Position numbers and translations under genes: made by a program. From the NCBI RefSeq assembly GCF_001618685.1, contig NZ_CP014342.1, positions 620,001-684,000 on the forward strand: a DNA stretch of 64,000 nucleotides. Reading direction: 5' to 3'. The notes beneath the pieces are model-generated. The model had not been told where the DNA came from. It saw nothing but the letters and a program-made list of their open reading frames with translations, and did no database searches. Source of the DNA: Geobacillus subterraneus (GTDB taxonomy: Bacteria > Bacillota > Bacilli > Bacillales > Anoxybacillaceae). Shown here piece after piece: positions 28,705-38,176 of this stretch. How positions within the stretch are numbered: the first letter of the stretch is position 1; each line of letters starts with the position of its first letter.

Positions 28705-29451
28705 ATGGTAAAGTTAAGTATTTTCCTTTACTCCCTCCTCCTCGCCTCCTTCTTTAACGTCGTCGGGCTGCGGGTGCCGGTCGGGGAGTCGATCGTCCGG
28801 CCGCGGTCGCATTGTCCGGCGTGCGGGCGGACGCTGTCGGCGAGGGAGCTTATTCCGGTTGTGTCGTACGTTGTGCAGCGCGGGCGGTGCAAAGGGTGCG
28901 GGGGGCGCATTTCCCCGCTTTACCCGCTGATGGAAGTGGCGACGGCCAGCTTGTTTACCGCCGCGCCGATGTGGGTCGGTTGGGGCGGGCGGCTTATCAT
29001 CGCTTGGACGTTGATTGCGCTTTTGGCCATCATCGTTGTGTCCGACATTCGCTATATGCTCATCCCGGACCGGGTGCTTGCGGCATTTGCCGCCCTGTTT
29101 TTGATAGAACGGCTCTTCCTTCCGTTTTTGCCGTGGATGGACATGCTCATTGGCGCAGCGGCGGGGTTTTTGTTGTTGCTATTGATCGCTGTGCTGTCAA
29201 AAGGCGGGATGGGCGGGGGAGATGTGAAACTGTTTGCCGTGCTCGGGTTTGTGCTTGGCTGGAAAATGGTGTTGCTCGCGTTTTTCTTGGCGACGCTGTA
29301 CGGTACGGTGATCGGGTTGATCGGCATGGCGCTCGGCCGTGTGCGGCGCGGCGTGCCGATGCCGTTTGCCCCGGCGATCGCTCTTGGGGCGCTGACGGCC
29401 TTTTTCTTCGGCGAAGTGATCGTGCGCTCGTATATACAGTTGATTACGTAA
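28705..29451 (+). CDS. pilD: Prepilin peptidase (PilD/ComC type)
   Basis: This membrane aspartyl protease cleaves prepilin leaders and methylates the new N-terminus. The product is 248 residues. The N-terminal methylase-type zinc site has CPACG and CKGCG, and about seven membrane segments follow. The two catalytic aspartates are D114 in VVSDIRYMLIPD and D173 in GMGGGDVKL. Its position between folC and spoIIB is that of comC in Bacillus subtilis, so it may serve both this pilus and the competence pseudopilus. The ribosome site before ATG 28705 is poor, which is unlike its neighbours. Confidence 0.93.
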   Translation: MVKLSIFLYSLLLASFFNVVGLRVPVGESIVRPRSHCPACGRTLSARELIPVVSYVVQRGRCKGCGGRISPLYPLMEVATASLFTAAPMWVGWGGRLIIAWTLIALLAIIVVSDIRYMLIPDRVLAAFAALFLIERLFLPFLPWMDMLIGAAAGFLLLLLIAVLSKGGMGGGDVKLFAVLGFVLGWKMVLLAFFLATLYGTVIGLIGMALGRVRRGVPMPFAPAIALGALTAFFFGEVIVRSYIQLIT

Positions 29452-29477
29452 AGACGGCAGAAAGGGAGCAATCGAAG

Positions 29478-30407
29478 ATGGCGTTATGGCGGCGAAAGGC
29501 GAAACAGGCGAACATCGTGATTAAAGATCATATGATCCGTTATGTCGAAGCGAAGCCGGGCGATCCGCCGGAGGCGAAGCGGTGGGGCGAGCGCGAGCTG
29601 CCGCCCGGTGTCATTCGTGACGGAAAAATCGTTGATGGGGAAACATTGGCGATAATTTTGGATGAATGCGTCGACGAATGGAAGCTTAGCGGGCGGCGCG
29701 TCCGCTTTGTCGTCCCCGATCCGTTCGTCATGATTCGCAGCGTGCCGCTTCCTCCTCATTTGCCGGACGATGACATTCGCGGGTATTTGTTTATGGAGCT
29801 TGGCGAATCGATCCCGCTTCCGTTTGCCGATCCAGTGTTTGACTACGCGGTGGCCGAACGGACGGAAGAAGCGCTAAACGTGCTGCTGTTTGCCGCACCG
29901 GAAGAAGCGGTGGCGGAATATGCTGCGCTCCTTGAGGACGTCGATTTGCGGCCAGTGGCGGCCGACGTGTCGCCGCTTTGCGCTTACCGTCCGTTTTACG
30001 CCGCCGGACAGGCAGCGGCGGATGATCATATTTTGCTCGTGCAGCTTGACGAATCGGCGGTGAACTTAAGTGTCTTTCACCGCCATTTGCCGCTGTTTAT
30101 GCGCCATTTGCCGCTTGAGGCGCCCGGGGAGCGAACGATGCCGATCGTTGACCCGTTTGCGGAGGTGTATAAGGAAATCGAGCGGATGATGAGTTTTTAT
30201 TCGTTTTCTCTCCGACAAGGAAAGCAGCAAATTACGCGCCTGTTCCTCACCGGCGACCACCCGCAGCTTGCCGATGCATTCGCCGCTTTGACAGAGCGGC
30301 TTGATGTGTCGCCCGAGCGCCTTTCCCGCCCGCTTGATCCGCTGCCGGACCGGTATCATCTCACCTGGGGGCTGACGTTGAAAGAGGGAATGAATGATGA
30401 TCGTTGA
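29478..30407 (+). CDS. pilM: Type IV pilus assembly protein PilM
   Basis: PilM is an actin-like (FtsA-fold) cytoplasmic ATP-binding protein that binds the N-terminal tail of PilN and links the motor to the alignment complex. The product is 309 residues. Visible features are the N-terminal IVIKDHMIRYVEAK strand, VRFVVPDPFVMIRSVPLP and PVAADVSPLCAYR. ATG 29478 follows AGGGAG. A much longer upstream frame overlaps pilD in another frame and is not coding. The stop overlaps pilN by 14 bases. Confidence 0.9.
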   Translation: MALWRRKAKQANIVIKDHMIRYVEAKPGDPPEAKRWGERELPPGVIRDGKIVDGETLAIILDECVDEWKLSGRRVRFVVPDPFVMIRSVPLPPHLPDDDIRGYLFMELGESIPLPFADPVFDYAVAERTEEALNVLLFAAPEEAVAEYAALLEDVDLRPVAADVSPLCAYRPFYAAGQAAADDHILLVQLDESAVNLSVFHRHLPLFMRHLPLEAPGERTMPIVDPFAEVYKEIERMMSFYSFSLRQGKQQITRLFLTGDHPQLADAFAALTERLDVSPERLSRPLDPLPDRYHLTWGLTLKEGMNDDR

Positions 30408-30972
30408 CATCAACTTATTGCCGCGAAAAGAGCCGCGTCATGCGCTCGGCGTCGTGTTGACGGTCTCGGTCGTGCTTTTTCTCCTCATCGGCGCCGCCGG
30501 GGGATACTGGCTGATGGAGCGTGCCAACAGCCGCCAAGCGGCGCTTGAAGCGGAACTGAAGCAAGTGCGCGCCTTGCAGGCCGCGGCAGCCGCCAAACAG
30601 AGGGACGCCGAGCAGCAGCAAGGGCGGCAAGAGCTGTCCAAGGCGGTTGAGTGGGCGAACCGCTATCCGCTCAAAACGGTGCCGTTGTTGCGCGCGCTGA
30701 CAAAAGAGCTGCCTGAGCGCGGATTTGTCATGAATTTTGCTTATGCCGACCGCCAGACGGTGACGATGACGGTTCAGTTTGACACCGCCGAAGAAGCGGC
30801 GTATTATTTAGCCCGGTTAGAGGCGTTGGACATAGTCGAAGAGGTGAAGCTGACAGGGGTTTCTGCCAGCGGTCCAAGCGGTGAAGTTGAGACGGAAATG
30901 ACTGTGCCGCGCTACATGGCGCAATACGAACTAAAAATCGGCCAAGCCGAAAAAAAGGAGGCATCGCCATGA
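30394..30972 (+). CDS. pilN: Type IV pilus assembly protein PilN
   Basis: PilN is a bitopic membrane protein that pairs with PilO and binds PilM. The product is 192 residues. Its cytoplasmic N-terminus MIVDINLLPRKEPR contains the conserved INLLP PilM-binding motif. One membrane helix follows (about 17-40), then a coiled-coil segment rich in Ala, Gln and Glu, and a small ferredoxin-like periplasmic-type domain. Two start codons stand side by side (30394 and 30397) after AAAGAGGGA. It overlaps both pilM and pilO. Confidence 0.92.
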   Translation: MMIVDINLLPRKEPRHALGVVLTVSVVLFLLIGAAGGYWLMERANSRQAALEAELKQVRALQAAAAAKQRDAEQQQGRQELSKAVEWANRYPLKTVPLLRALTKELPERGFVMNFAYADRQTVTMTVQFDTAEEAAYYLARLEALDIVEEVKLTGVSASGPSGEVETEMTVPRYMAQYELKIGQAEKKEASP

Positions 30973-31637
30973 CCGGTCGCGTAAACAAATGGCTAGCCGT
31001 TTCCGTTTTGTTGCTGCTGGTTGCCGCCATCGCCGCTGCGTTTTATGTTCTCTTGTTGGCGCCGCGCTACCAGGAAATCGATCGGCTCGCCGCCATAGTG
31101 CAAAGCGAGAAAAAAGTGCTCGCCGCCATGGAGCAAAACATTTCGCCAAAGGAAGGAGAGGCGTTGGAAAGCCTCGCCGCGCTGCAAAAAAAAGTGCCGG
31201 TCCGCCCGCTCACCGACCAGCTGTTGCTTGAGTTTCAAAAGGCGGAATACGTCTCGGACAGCGTGCTGTTAAACGTTCGTTTTTCCGAACAAGCGCAGGG
31301 GAACGGAGAGGAAAAGGAGGACGCCCCAGCCGGCATTGAGACGGTGAGCGCGCAGCTGACGGTTCAGTCGCCATCGTATTACCAGCTTGAGCAGTTTTTA
31401 CAAACGTTAGAGCGGGCCGAGCGCATTATGGCCATTGAGTCGCTCACGTTTACCGGGCAGCCGGAGTTGACCTCAACGGCGACCGATGTCCAGCCGTTGA
31501 CGTATTCGTTAACCGTACGCGCCTTTTACGCGCCGCAGCTTGAAAAATGGAAGCAGCTCTTGCCGGTGCGGGATGTGCCGCCGCCAAGCGGCAAGGACAA
31601 TCCGTTGACGGAAACCGCGCCATCAGTGAGCCCGTAG
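30969..31637 (+). CDS. pilO: Type IV pilus assembly protein PilO
   Basis: PilO is the partner of PilN in the alignment complex. The product is 222 residues with one N-terminal membrane helix (about 8-30), a short coiled coil (EIDRLAAIVQSEKKVLAAM) and a globular domain. The segment SPSYYQLEQFLQTLERAERI is typical of PilO. The tail is Pro and Ser-rich. It overlaps pilN by four bases (ATGA). No PilP or PilQ gene follows, as expected for a cell with a single membrane. Confidence 0.92.
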   Translation: MTGRVNKWLAVSVLLLLVAAIAAAFYVLLLAPRYQEIDRLAAIVQSEKKVLAAMEQNISPKEGEALESLAALQKKVPVRPLTDQLLLEFQKAEYVSDSVLLNVRFSEQAQGNGEEKEDAPAGIETVSAQLTVQSPSYYQLEQFLQTLERAERIMAIESLTFTGQPELTSTATDVQPLTYSLTVRAFYAPQLEKWKQLLPVRDVPPPSGKDNPLTETAPSVSP

Positions 31638-31655
31638 CCAGCCGGGGAGAGCAGC

Positions 31656-32117
31656 ATGCTGATTCGGACAAAGCGCGGAATGACGCTCATTGAATTGTTG
31701 GCCGTATTGGTGATCGTCGGCATTGCGGCGGCGGTTGCCGTCATCGCCATGCTTGCTGTGGTGGAAAAGGCGCGCGAGCGGGCGTTTGTTTCCGATGCGT
31801 ATAGTTTGTATGAGGCGGCGCGGCTGTATGTCGGCGCAGAAAACGTCGAGTTTTTGCCAGCTCGTTCATCGGCGGTATTGTCCTACAGTGAACTAGTGGA
31901 ACACCGCTTGCTTCACCCGATCCGAGATCCGTTTACCGGGAACGTACTATCCATAGAGACGAATCCGTCGTACGTGCTCGTGACGAAACAGGAAGACGGC
32001 GGGATCGGCTATGCGGTTTGTTTGAAAGGGGAGACGAAGCAGCTTTGCGATTACGGGGGACGCGAACAGCCGATTCCTGTCGAGGCGTTAACAGGCGAAG
32101 CGATTCGTGACCGATGA
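31656..32117 (+). CDS. Additional type IV prepilin at the end of the pilus operon
   Basis: The product is 153 residues. The leader LIRTKRG is followed by MTLIELLAVLVIVGIAAAVA with Glu at +5, a clear prepilin site. The globular part has two cysteines (YAVCLKG, KQLCDYGG) that could form the disulphide loop common in pilins. It starts 18 bases after pilO behind GGGGAGAG and is followed by a terminator, so it closes the operon. It may be a minor pilin or an alternative major pilin. Confidence 0.9.
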   Translation: MLIRTKRGMTLIELLAVLVIVGIAAAVAVIAMLAVVEKARERAFVSDAYSLYEAARLYVGAENVEFLPARSSAVLSYSELVEHRLLHPIRDPFTGNVLSIETNPSYVLVTKQEDGGIGYAVCLKGETKQLCDYGGREQPIPVEALTGEAIRDR

Positions 32118-32143
32118 TGTCGGAAAATGAAGAAAAGAAGCAG

Positions 32144-32178
32144 GAGCAAGACGACAAATGTCTTGTTCTTTTTTTTTT
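32144..32178 (+). terminator. Terminator of the pilus operon
   Basis: GAGCAAGAC (32144-32152) pairs with GTCTTGTTC (32160-32168), followed by a run of ten T. Confidence 0.85.
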
Positions 32179-32233
32179 CGTTTATGGTAAGATGGGCGAA
32201 AGAAATCGAAGCACGAAGAAGGATGGTGACAAA

Positions 32234-33361
32234 ATGGACAAGCAGCGCCCGGGCATTACGGTGAACATTAACGGACATCCGCGGCCGTTTACGATCAAGC
32301 GCCCATCAGAAGGGAATCAGCCGGATGAGCCCAGCGGACACCGACTTGAAGACCGCCCGTCTGCAGATTTCGGCAATGACGGACCACCGGACGACCGTCA
32401 CCATGCACGCTCGTTCCAAGCGGACAGCCGACAAACGGATGAACGACAAAGGAGCGCTCGGCAAATCGGCGAACAAGAGGCGGAAAAGCAGGCGTTTGAC
32501 ACAGCCAAAGAGGAAGAAGCAGCCGCCCTTGAAGAGGCGGACGAACGAATCGTCCCGATTTCAGAAGCGATTCAAAAAAAGAAGAAAGCCTGTCAAACAA
32601 GGCGGTTGTGGCGGCTGCCGCCGCATGCCAAGTCGCTGTTTTTGGCGGCGGCGATTGCCGCTGTAGTCGGCATGGCGTTTGGCATGACCATGCTTCGCCT
32701 CATTCCGAAGGAAAAAGCGGAGCCGTCGCCGGCGGCTGAAGCGATGACAGAACTCGCCGAAGCGGGCATAGCGACGGGCGGCGAACGTGCCGAAAGCATA
32801 ATGCCTGAGCCGTTTTCGATCGCGGTGATCCAAGCGGGGGTTTATTCCGATACGAAGGCGGCCGCGCGGGCGGCGAAATCGATCGAAGCGGCGGGCGTGC
32901 CGGTCGTCGTCGTCGGGCAAAAGCCGGCGGCGCTTTATATTGCGGTCGGCGCGGATAAGGAAGGGCTGCGGGCGGTCAACGACAAATACCGCAAGGCTGT
33001 GTCGAGCACGTACGTGAAAGAGCTGTCGTTCGCCCCTGAAGCGAAGGCGCGCCAGTCGGATATCGTGCGAAAAGGAGAGGCGCTGTACGGAGACATGGCC
33101 GCGCTCTCTGCCGCCTTGCTTGCCGGCAAAGGTGCAAGCGAGGAGGAATGGCAGGCGCTAAGCAAGGCGTACGGTTCATTGGAAAAAAGCGAAGCGACAA
33201 ACAACAAAACGGTCCGGAATTATGTCGAAGCGTTAAAACAGGCGTATTTGGCGCTTGCCGCCTACAAAGAAAATCAAGACGAAGCATTGCTTGGCAAGGC
33301 CCAGCAGCAGCTGCTTGAGGCGCTAAGCGTGTATATGGAACTTGTGCCGCCGCGGAGCTGA
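32234..33361 (+). CDS. spoIIB: Stage II sporulation protein B, SPOR-domain membrane protein
   Basis: SpoIIB helps the engulfment of the forespore and localises to the septum through its SPOR domain. The product is 375 residues. An N-terminal cytoplasmic part begins QRPGITVNINGHPRPFTIK and continues as a charged, low-complexity region. One membrane helix lies at about 150-172 (SLFLAAAIAAVVGMAFGM). A SPOR domain follows (FSIAVIQAGVYSDTKAA), then a helical C-terminus. The ATG at 32234 follows AAGGATGGTGA. An in-frame upstream extension to 32114 would run through the pilus terminator and is rejected. Position before maf matches Bacillus subtilis spoIIB. Confidence 0.85.
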   Translation: MDKQRPGITVNINGHPRPFTIKRPSEGNQPDEPSGHRLEDRPSADFGNDGPPDDRHHARSFQADSRQTDERQRSARQIGEQEAEKQAFDTAKEEEAAALEEADERIVPISEAIQKKKKACQTRRLWRLPPHAKSLFLAAAIAAVVGMAFGMTMLRLIPKEKAEPSPAAEAMTELAEAGIATGGERAESIMPEPFSIAVIQAGVYSDTKAAARAAKSIEAAGVPVVVVGQKPAALYIAVGADKEGLRAVNDKYRKAVSSTYVKELSFAPEAKARQSDIVRKGEALYGDMAALSAALLAGKGASEEEWQALSKAYGSLEKSEATNNKTVRNYVEALKQAYLALAAYKENQDEALLGKAQQQLLEALSVYMELVPPRS

Positions 33362-33379
33362 AAATGGCTCCGTTTTTTC
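33353..33379 (+). terminator. Terminator after spoIIB
   Basis: CGGAGC at the very end of the gene pairs with GCTCCG at 33367-33372, followed by six T. The stem includes the last codons of spoIIB. Confidence 0.8.
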
Positions 33380-33405
33380 TTTTTTTGCTCTTTGATTGTG
33401 GAAAA

Positions 33406-33434
33406 TTGCCTTTCCGTGAAAAGTTTGCTACGAT
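33406..33434 (+). promoter_or_regulatory. Sigma-A-like promoter of maf
   Basis: TTGCCT (33406-33411) and TACGAT (33429-33434) are spaced by 17 bases, 46 bases before the maf start. Confidence 0.6.
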
Positions 33435-33479
33435 ACAAATGAATCTTCCGAACCGAAGCGAAGGAAAGGAGAATGTACA

Positions 33480-34061
33480 ATGCCCCCACGGCTCGTGCTT
33501 GCTTCCCGCTCCCCGCGCCGCAAACAGCTCCTCGAGATGACCGGCTGGCCGTTTGATGTGCAAGAAAGCCAAGCCGATGAGACGATCGCTCCCGGAACGC
33601 CTCCCGATGAAGCTGTTCAAACGCTTGCCCGCCGGAAAGTCGAGGCGGTCGCATCATCTATATCCGATGCGTACATTCTTGGCGCTGACACGATGGTTGT
33701 GTACGGTGATCGCTTTTTAGGGAAGCCGTGCACCGCCGAGGAAGCGTTTCATATGTTGCGCCTTTTGTCTGGAAAGACGCATGAGGTGTGGACCGGTGTC
33801 GCCATTGCAACGCCGGACGGGGAAGCGGTGTCGTTTGCGGAAAAAACGGCGGTGACGTTTTGGGAGTTAAGCGAAGAAGAGATCGCCGCCTACATTGCGA
33901 CCGGGGAGCCGATGGACAAGGCGGGGGCGTATGGCATTCAAGGCCGGGCCGCCCTGTTTGTCAAACGGATTGAAGGCGACTACTTCACTGTCGTCGGTCT
34001 GCCGCTGTCGCGGACGGTAAGAGAACTGCGCCGGCTCGGTTGGCCTCCGCCAGAAGCGTAG
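33480..34061 (+). CDS. maf: Maf family nucleotide pyrophosphatase
   Basis: Maf proteins hydrolyse non-canonical or modified nucleoside triphosphates (dTTP/UTP or m7GTP) and over-expression blocks septation. The product is 193 residues. The family signature [16 protein letters not shown] opens the protein. The [14 protein letters not shown] region, the catalytic [13 protein letters not shown] and the [15 protein letters not shown] segment follow. The ATG at 33480 lies eight bases after AAAGGAGA. It sits between spoIIB and radC as in Bacillus subtilis. Confidence 0.95.
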   Translation: MPPRLVLASRSPRRKQLLEMTGWPFDVQESQADETIAPGTPPDEAVQTLARRKVEAVASSISDAYILGADTMVVYGDRFLGKPCTAEEAFHMLRLLSGKTHEVWTGVAIATPDGEAVSFAEKTAVTFWELSEEEIAAYIATGEPMDKAGAYGIQGRAALFVKRIEGDYFTVVGLPLSRTVRELRRLGWPPPEA

Positions 34062-34178
34062 GAGCGAAAAACGCGGACGGCTGGCCGCCGGGGCTTTGGA
34101 CGGACTGAATAGGGCCTGCAAGCGGGCTTTGCTCCCCGGTGGAAGGGGAGACGATAATCATAGAAAAGGGGAGATAGG

Positions 34179-34859
34179 ATGGCGTGGATGATTCGCGATG
34201 TACCGAGAGACAGCCGGCCGCGTGAACGGTTGCTGTCATCAGGGCCGGAAAGCTTGTCTGACCATGAGTTATTGGCGATTTTGCTGCGCACCGGGACGAA
34301 AGACGAGTCGGTCGTGCAGCTCGCCCAGCGTCTTCTTCGTCATTTTGAAGGACTGAGGTTGCTGAAAGATGCGACGGTGGAAGAAATGACAAACATCAAA
34401 GGAATCGGGCCGACGAAAGCGGCGCAAATTTTGGCTGCGCTTGAGCTTGGCCGGCGCATTCACCAGTCCGGCTACAATGACCGCTATGTGATCCGTTGCC
34501 CGGAGGACGGGGCCAAATACGTGATGGAAGATATGCGCTTTTTATCGCAAGAACATTTTGTCGCCATTTACTTGAATACGAAAAACCAAGTCATCCACCG
34601 CAAAACGGTGTTCATCGGCAGTTTAAACGCCTCGATCGTCCATCCGCGCGAAGTGTTTAAAGAGGCGATCAAACGATCCGCCGCCTCAGTCATTTGCGTG
34701 CATAACCACCCCTCTGGCGACCCGACGCCAAGCCGCGAGGACATCGATGTCACAAAGCGGCTCGCCGAATGCGGGCGCATGATCGGCATCGAGCTTCTTG
34801 ACCATCTCATTATCGGCGATCAAAAATTCATCAGTTTGAAAGAAAAAGGCTATGTCTAA
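34179..34859 (+). CDS. radC: RadC family JAMM-motif protein
   Basis: The product is 226 residues. The N-terminal helix-hairpin-helix part (about 1-100; NIKGIGPTKAAQILAALELG) is followed by the JAB1/MPN domain. Its JAMM metal motif appears as H175-N-H177-PSGDPTPSRED. No enzymatic activity is firmly established for this family, and the original link with DNA repair has been doubted. The start follows AAAGGGGAGATAGG. It lies between maf and mreB in the conserved order. Confidence 0.94.
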   Translation: MAWMIRDVPRDSRPRERLLSSGPESLSDHELLAILLRTGTKDESVVQLAQRLLRHFEGLRLLKDATVEEMTNIKGIGPTKAAQILAALELGRRIHQSGYNDRYVIRCPEDGAKYVMEDMRFLSQEHFVAIYLNTKNQVIHRKTVFIGSLNASIVHPREVFKEAIKRSAASVICVHNHPSGDPTPSREDIDVTKRLAECGRMIGIELLDHLIIGDQKFISLKEKGYV

Positions 34860-34862
34860 CGG

Positions 34863-34891
34863 TTCTCATTTTTTGTCGAATCAGGTATAAT
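34863..34891 (+). promoter_or_regulatory. Candidate promoter of mreBCD
   Basis: A perfect TATAAT stands at 34886-34891, and TTCTCA lies 17 bases upstream as a weak -35. The leader to mreB would be about 120 bases and shows no clear structure. Confidence 0.5.
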
Positions 34892-34947
34892 ATCAATTAT
34901 GAGTTTTTCCGAATCCGTTTGGGCGGTGCTGTGCAACTTATAAATGA

Positions 34948-36039
<1,092 letters not shown>

Positions 36040-36059
36040 CAGTAAGAAGGTGCTGATGC

Positions 36060-36926
36060 ATGCCACAGTTTTTCGGAAATAAGCGCCTCATTTTTTTGCT
36101 TGTCAGCATTGTCATTCTTGTCATGTTGATCGGCTTTTCGCTGCGCAGCCGCGAGGAACTGACGTGGCCGGAGCAGTTTATCAAAGACACTGCCGGTTTT
36201 GTTCAGCTTCTGTTTGGGAAGCCCGCACAGTTTGTCGCGGGCTTCTTTGAAAATGTGAACGACCTCCGCCATACATATGCGGAAAACGAGTTGTTGAAAG
36301 CAAGGCTTGAAGAATACGCGGCGCTGCAGACAGAGGTCGAAGCGCTGCGCCAGGAAAATGAGCGGCTGCGCGCGCTGCTTGATAAAAAGGAGAGCTTGCG
36401 CGATTTTATTCCGATTCAGGCGACGGTGATCGGACGAAACCCGGACCGCTGGCGGGAGACGATCATTGTCAACAAAGGCGCGCAGCACGGGGTGAAAAAA
36501 GATATGGCGGTCATTACCCCGGCTGGGCTCGTCGGCAAGGTGCAGCACGCTTCGCAATTTACGTCCACGGTGCAACTGCTGAGCGCGCTTGACCAAAACA
36601 ACCGCATTTCCGCTTACGTCCAAGGGAATGAAAATGTATTCGGGTTAATCGAAGGATATGATGAAAAGCGGCGCGAACTGTTGCTTGGCGAAATTCCGAT
36701 TGACGCCAAGGTGAAAAAGAAGCAAAAAGTGTTGACTTCCGGCCTCGGCGGCGTGTTTCCGAAAGGATTGCCGATCGGCGAAGTGACCGAGGTCAAGCCG
36801 GATCAGTACGGACTGACGCAAGTCGTCTATGTCAAGCCGTTTGCCAACTTGTATGATATTGATGATGTGATGATTGTGAAACGAAAAATCGATGCGGCAC
36901 TGCAAGAAGAGGAGGAGGCAAAGTGA
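36060..36926 (+). CDS. mreC: Rod-shape determining protein MreC
   Basis: MreC is a bitopic membrane protein that bridges MreB to the cell-wall synthetic enzymes. The product is 288 residues. A basic start and a membrane helix (about 8-27) are followed by a coiled coil (about 65-105; TEVEALRQENERLRALLDKK). The extracellular beta-barrel domain begins near PIQATVIGRNPDRWRETI. The start follows AGAAGGTG, and the stop overlaps mreD by four bases (GTGA). Confidence 0.96.
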   Translation: MPQFFGNKRLIFLLVSIVILVMLIGFSLRSREELTWPEQFIKDTAGFVQLLFGKPAQFVAGFFENVNDLRHTYAENELLKARLEEYAALQTEVEALRQENERLRALLDKKESLRDFIPIQATVIGRNPDRWRETIIVNKGAQHGVKKDMAVITPAGLVGKVQHASQFTSTVQLLSALDQNNRISAYVQGNENVFGLIEGYDEKRRELLLGEIPIDAKVKKKQKVLTSGLGGVFPKGLPIGEVTEVKPDQYGLTQVVYVKPFANLYDIDDVMIVKRKIDAALQEEEEAK

Positions 36927-37441
36927 AAAAGTGGCAGCTCCCTTTCCTTGCGGTGTTATGTTTTGTCAGCGAAAGCATTTTTGTTGATGTGTGGCCGAAG
37001 GGTGACGTATATGTCCGCTATTTTTTTGTTCCCCGTTTTTTTCTCATTTTTTTAGTGCTGACGGCTGTGTATCTCGGTGGGACGCGGGCGATGGGGTACG
37101 GGTTCGTTTTCGGGTTCCTGTACGATTACGTCTATACGGAGCTGCTTGGCGTTTACGCGTTTGCCTACACGCTCATCGCCTATGTAGCGGGCAAAGCGAT
37201 GAAATGGTTTCACCAGAGCTGGCTCGTTGTTTTTTTGCTGTCGCTGTCGGCCATTGCGTTGCTTGACAGTTACGTGTACGGCATTCAGCTGTTGATCGGG
37301 CGGACGGATTGGCCGTTTTCCGTTTTTTGGGATCGTCGTTTATGGCCGACGTTGCTGGTAAACATCGCGTTTTTTCTCATCTTCTCGTACCCGCTCGGAC
37401 GGTGGCTGGCAAAAATTCGCCGGTTGGAGCAGGAAGAATAA
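36923..37441 (+). CDS. mreD: Rod-shape determining protein MreD
   Basis: MreD is an integral membrane partner of MreC in the elongasome. The product is 172 residues with about five membrane segments and very few charges until the basic C-terminus ([12 protein letters not shown]). The GTG start overlaps the mreC stop, which indicates tight translational coupling. Confidence 0.94.
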   Translation: MKKWQLPFLAVLCFVSESIFVDVWPKGDVYVRYFFVPRFFLIFLVLTAVYLGGTRAMGYGFVFGFLYDYVYTELLGVYAFAYTLIAYVAGKAMKWFHQSWLVVFLLSLSAIALLDSYVYGIQLLIGRTDWPFSVFWDRRLWPTLLVNIAFFLIFSYPLGRWLAKIRRLEQEE

Positions 37442-37490
37442 AAGAGGAAAAACGGCCCGTTCTGTAGAATTATTCGTTGGGGTGAACGTT

Positions 37491-38174
37491 GTGGCAAAAC
37501 AAAAGCAGCAGTACGTGACGATTAAAGGGACGAAAGATGGGCTGACGCTGCATCTTGATGACCGTTGCTCGTACGACGATTTGTTGAAAGAGATCGAGGA
37601 GCGGCTCGTCAAACACTCCGGCGTCGCGCCCAACAGCCCGCTCGTCTCCGTCCATCTGAAAGTCGGGAACCGCTACTTGACGCCCGCCCAAGAGGAGGAG
37701 TTGCGTGCGCTCATCCGCCGTTCGAAAAATTTGGTCGTCGATTCGATCGAAAGCAATGTGATGTCGAAAGCGGAAGCGATCGAATGGATACAGAAAACGA
37801 AAATCGTCACTGTCTCGCGTATTATTCGTTCCGGGCAAGTGCTCCATGTGGAGGGGGATTTGCTGCTGCTCGGCGATGTGAACCCCGGCGGAACGGTCAT
37901 TGCCGGAGGCAACATTTTCATCCTCGGCGCCTTGCGCGGCATCGCTCACGCCGGATATGCCGGAAATAAAGAGGCGATTATCGCCGCGTCGGTGATGAAG
38001 CCGATGCAGCTGCGCATCAGCGATGTCATGAATCGTGCTCCCGATTACAAAACGGACGAAGGAAATGAGATGGAATGTGCCTATATTAATGAACAGAATC
38101 AAATTGTTGTCGACCGCCTGCAGCTGCTCATGCATTTGCGGCCGAATTTGACGCGCTTAGAAAGGAGAATGTAA
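37491..38174 (+). CDS. minC: Septum site-determining protein MinC
   Basis: MinC inhibits FtsZ assembly away from mid-cell. The product is 227 residues with an N-terminal FtsZ-interacting domain ([19 protein letters not shown]) and a C-terminal beta-helix domain ([31 protein letters not shown], here named by its ends [10 protein letters not shown] and ILGALRG) that dimerises and binds MinD. GTG 37491 follows TTGGGGTGA. A GTG nine bases earlier lies inside that site and is rejected. It ends two bases before minD. Confidence 0.95.
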   Translation: MAKQKQQYVTIKGTKDGLTLHLDDRCSYDDLLKEIEERLVKHSGVAPNSPLVSVHLKVGNRYLTPAQEEELRALIRRSKNLVVDSIESNVMSKAEAIEWIQKTKIVTVSRIIRSGQVLHVEGDLLLLGDVNPGGTVIAGGNIFILGALRGIAHAGYAGNKEAIIAASVMKPMQLRISDVMNRAPDYKTDEGNEMECAYINEQNQIVVDRLQLLMHLRPNLTRLERRM

Positions 38175-38176
38175 CC

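Noticed and set aside
28812-29477. Upstream extension of the pilM frame
   Set aside because: It lies over pilD in another frame. The ATG at 29478 has a good ribosome site and gives a normal PilM.
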